Positions 56,401 through 60,000 of a stretch of DNA of 60,000 nt are shown piece after piece. Made by a program: the position numbers and the translations under genes. The notes below the pieces were generated by a model. That model searched no databases and had not been told where the DNA came from. It saw only the letters and a list, made by a program, of their open reading frames with translations. The first letter of the stretch is position 1. Each line of letters opens with the position of its first letter. The stretch spans positions 11,063,213-11,123,212 of the forward strand of contig NC_092574.1 in assembly GCF_037975245.1 (NCBI RefSeq), written 5' to 3'. Source of the DNA: Apostichopus japonicus. Its lineage: Eukaryota > Echinodermata > Holothuroidea > Aspidochirotida > Stichopodidae.

Positions 56401-56858
56401 TTACAGCGTACCCTGTTTTCTCATTAACTAAAGCAAAGAACTTTTGTTATTTATTGCAAGAAAGAACATTTTGAGGATAAAGAAAAAGAGAAATCAGAAG
56501 TTCCGACTGCAGACAATTGAAAGTACATTGTATATATATAGGAAACTCAGATAGATTAATGTTTAGCCTATCAGTGTTAGTATAACTCCATCGGTCTGTC
56601 AGGTCAAAACAGGTGTATTTTTATAAAAAAGATAAATGATGCATGCACGTGTAAGTACGACAAAGTTTGCGATACTTTTCGGTTTACATAAGCTTGAAGA
56701 AATAACAACTCACACGAAAGCACGTGGAGTGATGGTTTTGATAGCCTGCAATAGCAAAACTTGTTTGGTTGCTACCGAATATTATGGATACTCTATCAAC
56801 TGTTCCACTGTTTGGAGTGTGGACCGTTACACCAATACAGAAGTTTCTTTCTTTGTAC

Positions 56859-57122
56859 ACTATACAGATAACCTATCAACATGTCGAATACATTATACAG
56901 ATAACCTATCGACATGTTTTCGTGTTCACTATACAGATAACCTGTAAATATATTGTCATGTACACTATACAGATAATCTACAAACATGTTGTGGTGTACA
57001 CTATACAGATAATCTAAATACATGCCGTGCACATTATACAGAAAAACTCAACATGTTGTCATGTACACTATACAGATAAGCTATAAACATGTTGTGTATA
57101 TTATACAGATGACCTATAACAC
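56859..57122. repeat. 33 to 36-bp minisatellite, 8 copies
   Basis: The motif CAYTATACAGATAAYCTA recurs at 56861, 56894, 56930, 56966, 57002, 57035, 57069 and 57102, with spacings of 33, 36, 36, 36, 33, 34 and 33. The intervening part is roughly ACATGTTGTNGTGTA. Copies are diverged, so it is an older array. Confidence 0.93.
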
Positions 57123-58491
57123 GGTCCGATATGTGTTGCTCCATCTTCCCAGGGTTGAGGGGTCAAGTCTGTTTGTGAGGCGGGATGGAGGGGGTGGGGT
57201 AATCTTTGCAGCCTCATACGACCTTGAGATTTCAAGTTACAGTGGCCATTTGACTTCGGATGCTATTTTAGAGACACATCAGTTGTCAACTGACACCTCA
57301 CTAACATAACAGTCGTCTTTTTTGCTCTCGTAACATCATGTGTAGACATGAACCTTCATTATAAAGCTGACATACGGGAACAAACCATGCATGCATGTTC
57401 AAGCGTATATGCTATAAGCGAGACATTTATTCATAAGCTGCCTGCTGCTACGTCAAGTTTCGCTAGTATTATTGTTTATCGTTATGCCACGTCAGTTGTA
57501 GGTTTGTTACATCCTAATGTGTTTTTGTGTCGATGATTAAATAGAAGATAAAATCCCCGAGGCAGCTCGTAAATGTGCCCAGATACTTCCAGTCCAGTCC
57601 CCTATTCACAGTTTTAATCGATTTAAATCTCATTACAGAGGCTAAAATTCAATTTATGATCCATTCCACACGGGTTCATGAGCGCGATTTAGCTCTGCAT
57701 TAGGCAAACAACCAGAAGCATATTTTTTTTTCCCTTCAGTTTATCGATGGAACTTCTTTCTTGTTCTTGAAAGTAAAGAAAAACATAAGAAAGGCCAATT
57801 ATTCTCCTTCAATTCGTGGATATCTCTGAAGGCCTTTTCGATACTTTTAATAGCATCAACTATATAAAGAGAAAGAGTTTGGTTGCTGTTGAGAGAAGCG
57901 ATGAATTTATATATCCTTCTAGAGGGTTTACTTGTAAGTCCACTTCTAGACCGCATATATTATGTCACAAATCATGGAGTAAAATATGCCTAACTTCAGA
58001 GATTTTTTTTTTTTTTTTTTTTAATTTTCTGATAGGGTACACAGCCCGGGGAAACACAAGTTGATGGAAACTGCTATAATCTCATGGACAAAAAGTGCGA
58101 ATGACTGATAAAAGGGGGGAAACATGAAACACTCCGAGGGAACGATTAAAGCTGGATTATATTGTGAACACTTGTGTGAAGAAGGTTACCGACATAGATT
58201 GTATATGCATGACTCAATAACACAGTATATGTGGAGGAAGGTTTAGAATTAATTAAAAACTACGAACTGCGATTCAAAAGGAAAGAAAAGGGGGTGGGAT
58301 GTGGAGGGGATGTTGATGTTCAAATTAGCCTTAGTGCAGAAATCATTTTCTGGCAATGTTAATGAGGCACAGCTAATGTTTGAACACTGAGTGCACAGTT
58401 CACTTTTGGCAGTGTATATACTGTACGGTAAATCGCAATGGAGAATGCAAGGACATACAACAGATGCAATACAGTGTAGGCTACATAGTAG

Positions 58492-58655
<164 letters not shown>

Positions 58656-60000
58656 GTGTACACAAATAATTTTTAAACAATGACATACTTCCGAGGTGAA
58701 AGTTCTACTGGTAAAATAACCCAAACATAACTAAATGGTTGTTTATTTTGTGCGCATGCGCTTGTACATGTGGAGATGTTGCATTGCAAAAACCCGTAAC
58801 CAGTCGTTGATTTTGACACTGGTACGCGTCTGTGGTATCTTGGGTATTGCATGTGATATTTTCAACATCAGTTGGACTTCGCAAAGCGCCAAAATTTATG
58901 TTCTGTGATATTTCGCAGAAACTTAATACGTTACGCCACATACAGAAAGCATAACGTGCAGTACAAAAGATGACGCCAGGTTTAATTCGCGCTCTTAGAA
59001 CAATATCGAATTTTTTGCTAAAATATGGATGGACATGCAAACAGGCATCAAATAGTCATGGATGCTTTATGTAGCATCAAATGTGAAAATAAGAAAAATA
59101 ATAATAATAATAATAACAATAGTAAAGATGGCGGAGGGGATAGGGGGTCGCAGTATATTTTATCCCATGCGAAAATTTCTTAGTTTGTAACAAGATGAAA
59201 TTCATATTGGGCATATACAGTGTATGTAAATACACGCAATACGTCTTTTCTACATACAACTTCGTCAAATGGAAATTATCACAACATATCAACGTAGCAT
59301 CCAATACAGCCAAAAGAGACTAGTGATGGAGTGGGTGGGAGAGGGGGGTTTTAGTGCGAAGATCGTCTAGGGATGGGATCTAAGGGGCGGGGTGTCACCC
59401 CCGAGTCTAAAATATGGAGGTTGCTTATAGATGCAAAACTGCTATATTTTGAAACAATGTTCAATAATTGTTTTGTTTAGGCGGTACCATATACATGTCA
59501 TATCTGAGATTTGTTTGTAACATGATGTTTACCAGTGGGGGTTGGGGTGACTGATTATATTCTGGGGTGCTAAATCCCCCTCCCTAACGTATTCGTGGGT
59601 CCGCACCCGGTCATATTAGTGACAATCCCTGATAAAAATATGCAAAGTCAAAACTTACACTTTATGTTTTCATTAGACTTCACAAGCCACCATAAAATAT
59701 AACCATATATCAAGGACCAACAACTTACACTTTCGATGTAATGTATGCATTTTGCTTTTTTTGCAGTTGAACCGATATACATCAAGTTAGGGGTAACTGA
59801 TCGTTACCTGGGGTATGGGGGAGGGGGCTGTGTATGATCACATTTGAAACCAGCGTGAAGGCTTACGCTATGTTTCCTTTCTTCTAGCAACCCCCCCCCC
59901 CCCCCACCATCACTCTCCCTCCCAAAACAAAAATGACTTGACAGAAAGTAAAAAAGTAAAACTTGAACCGCAATGCTATAAGACATCTAAACCATTTATC

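Overview
This window is an AT-rich piece of an animal nuclear genome. It shows long introns with GT-AG borders, many (TA)n arrays and poly(G)/poly(C) runs, minisatellites, and no bacterial-style gene packing. The single gene I can support looks closer to the deuterostome and general bilaterian members of its family than to anything microbial. A marine invertebrate, perhaps an echinoderm such as a sea cucumber, is my guess, but nothing in the sequence fixes the species.

The gene lies on the minus strand and fills about 42 kb, from its start codon near 47.2 kb to its 3' end near 5.2 to 5.4 kb. I rebuilt it exon by exon. It encodes a secreted carbonic anhydrase-related protein (CARP) of the CA10/CA11 type. 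Eight coding exons are well supported: signal peptide at 47.2 kb, a 51-nt linker exon at 41.6 kb, then exons at 28.5, 24.3, 11.7, 10.1, 9.2 and 5.5 kb. A ninth, terminal exon at 5.2 kb is only tentative. Every junction keeps the reading frame (phases 1, 1, 0, 0, 0, 1, 0, 1), and the phases in the second half match the classical alpha-carbonic anhydrase intron pattern. The protein is about 344 to 357 residues long, depending on which 3' end is used.

The main biological observation concerns the zinc site. Of the three zinc-binding histidines of active alpha-carbonic anhydrases, this protein has lost only the first (H94 is Arg). The equivalents of H96 and H119 are both His. Vertebrate CA10 and CA11 have lost two of the three, while CA8 has lost one. 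So this is a CA10-type secreted protein with a CA8-like metal site.

Layout: 1 to about 5.2 kb is downstream of the gene, with no gene recognised; it holds a (TA)n array, G/C runs and a palindromic forkhead-type site. From 5.2 to 47.2 kb lies the CARP gene. Its introns hold an 18-copy 30-bp minisatellite at 16.9 kb with a higher-order pattern, a 63-bp triplication at 11.1 kb, a tandem duplication with inverted ends at 10.2 kb, a 33-bp AT-rich inverted repeat at 31.3 kb, a degenerate repeat field at 33.4 kb, a 37-bp triplication at 44.8 kb and many microsatellites. From 47.2 to 60 kb is upstream sequence with a candidate TATA box at 47.56 kb, a tRNA-derived SINE-like fragment near 49.9 kb, C-rich tracts at 53.1 kb and a second minisatellite at 56.9 kb. 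No second protein-coding gene, CRISPR array, rRNA or intact tRNA could be supported.
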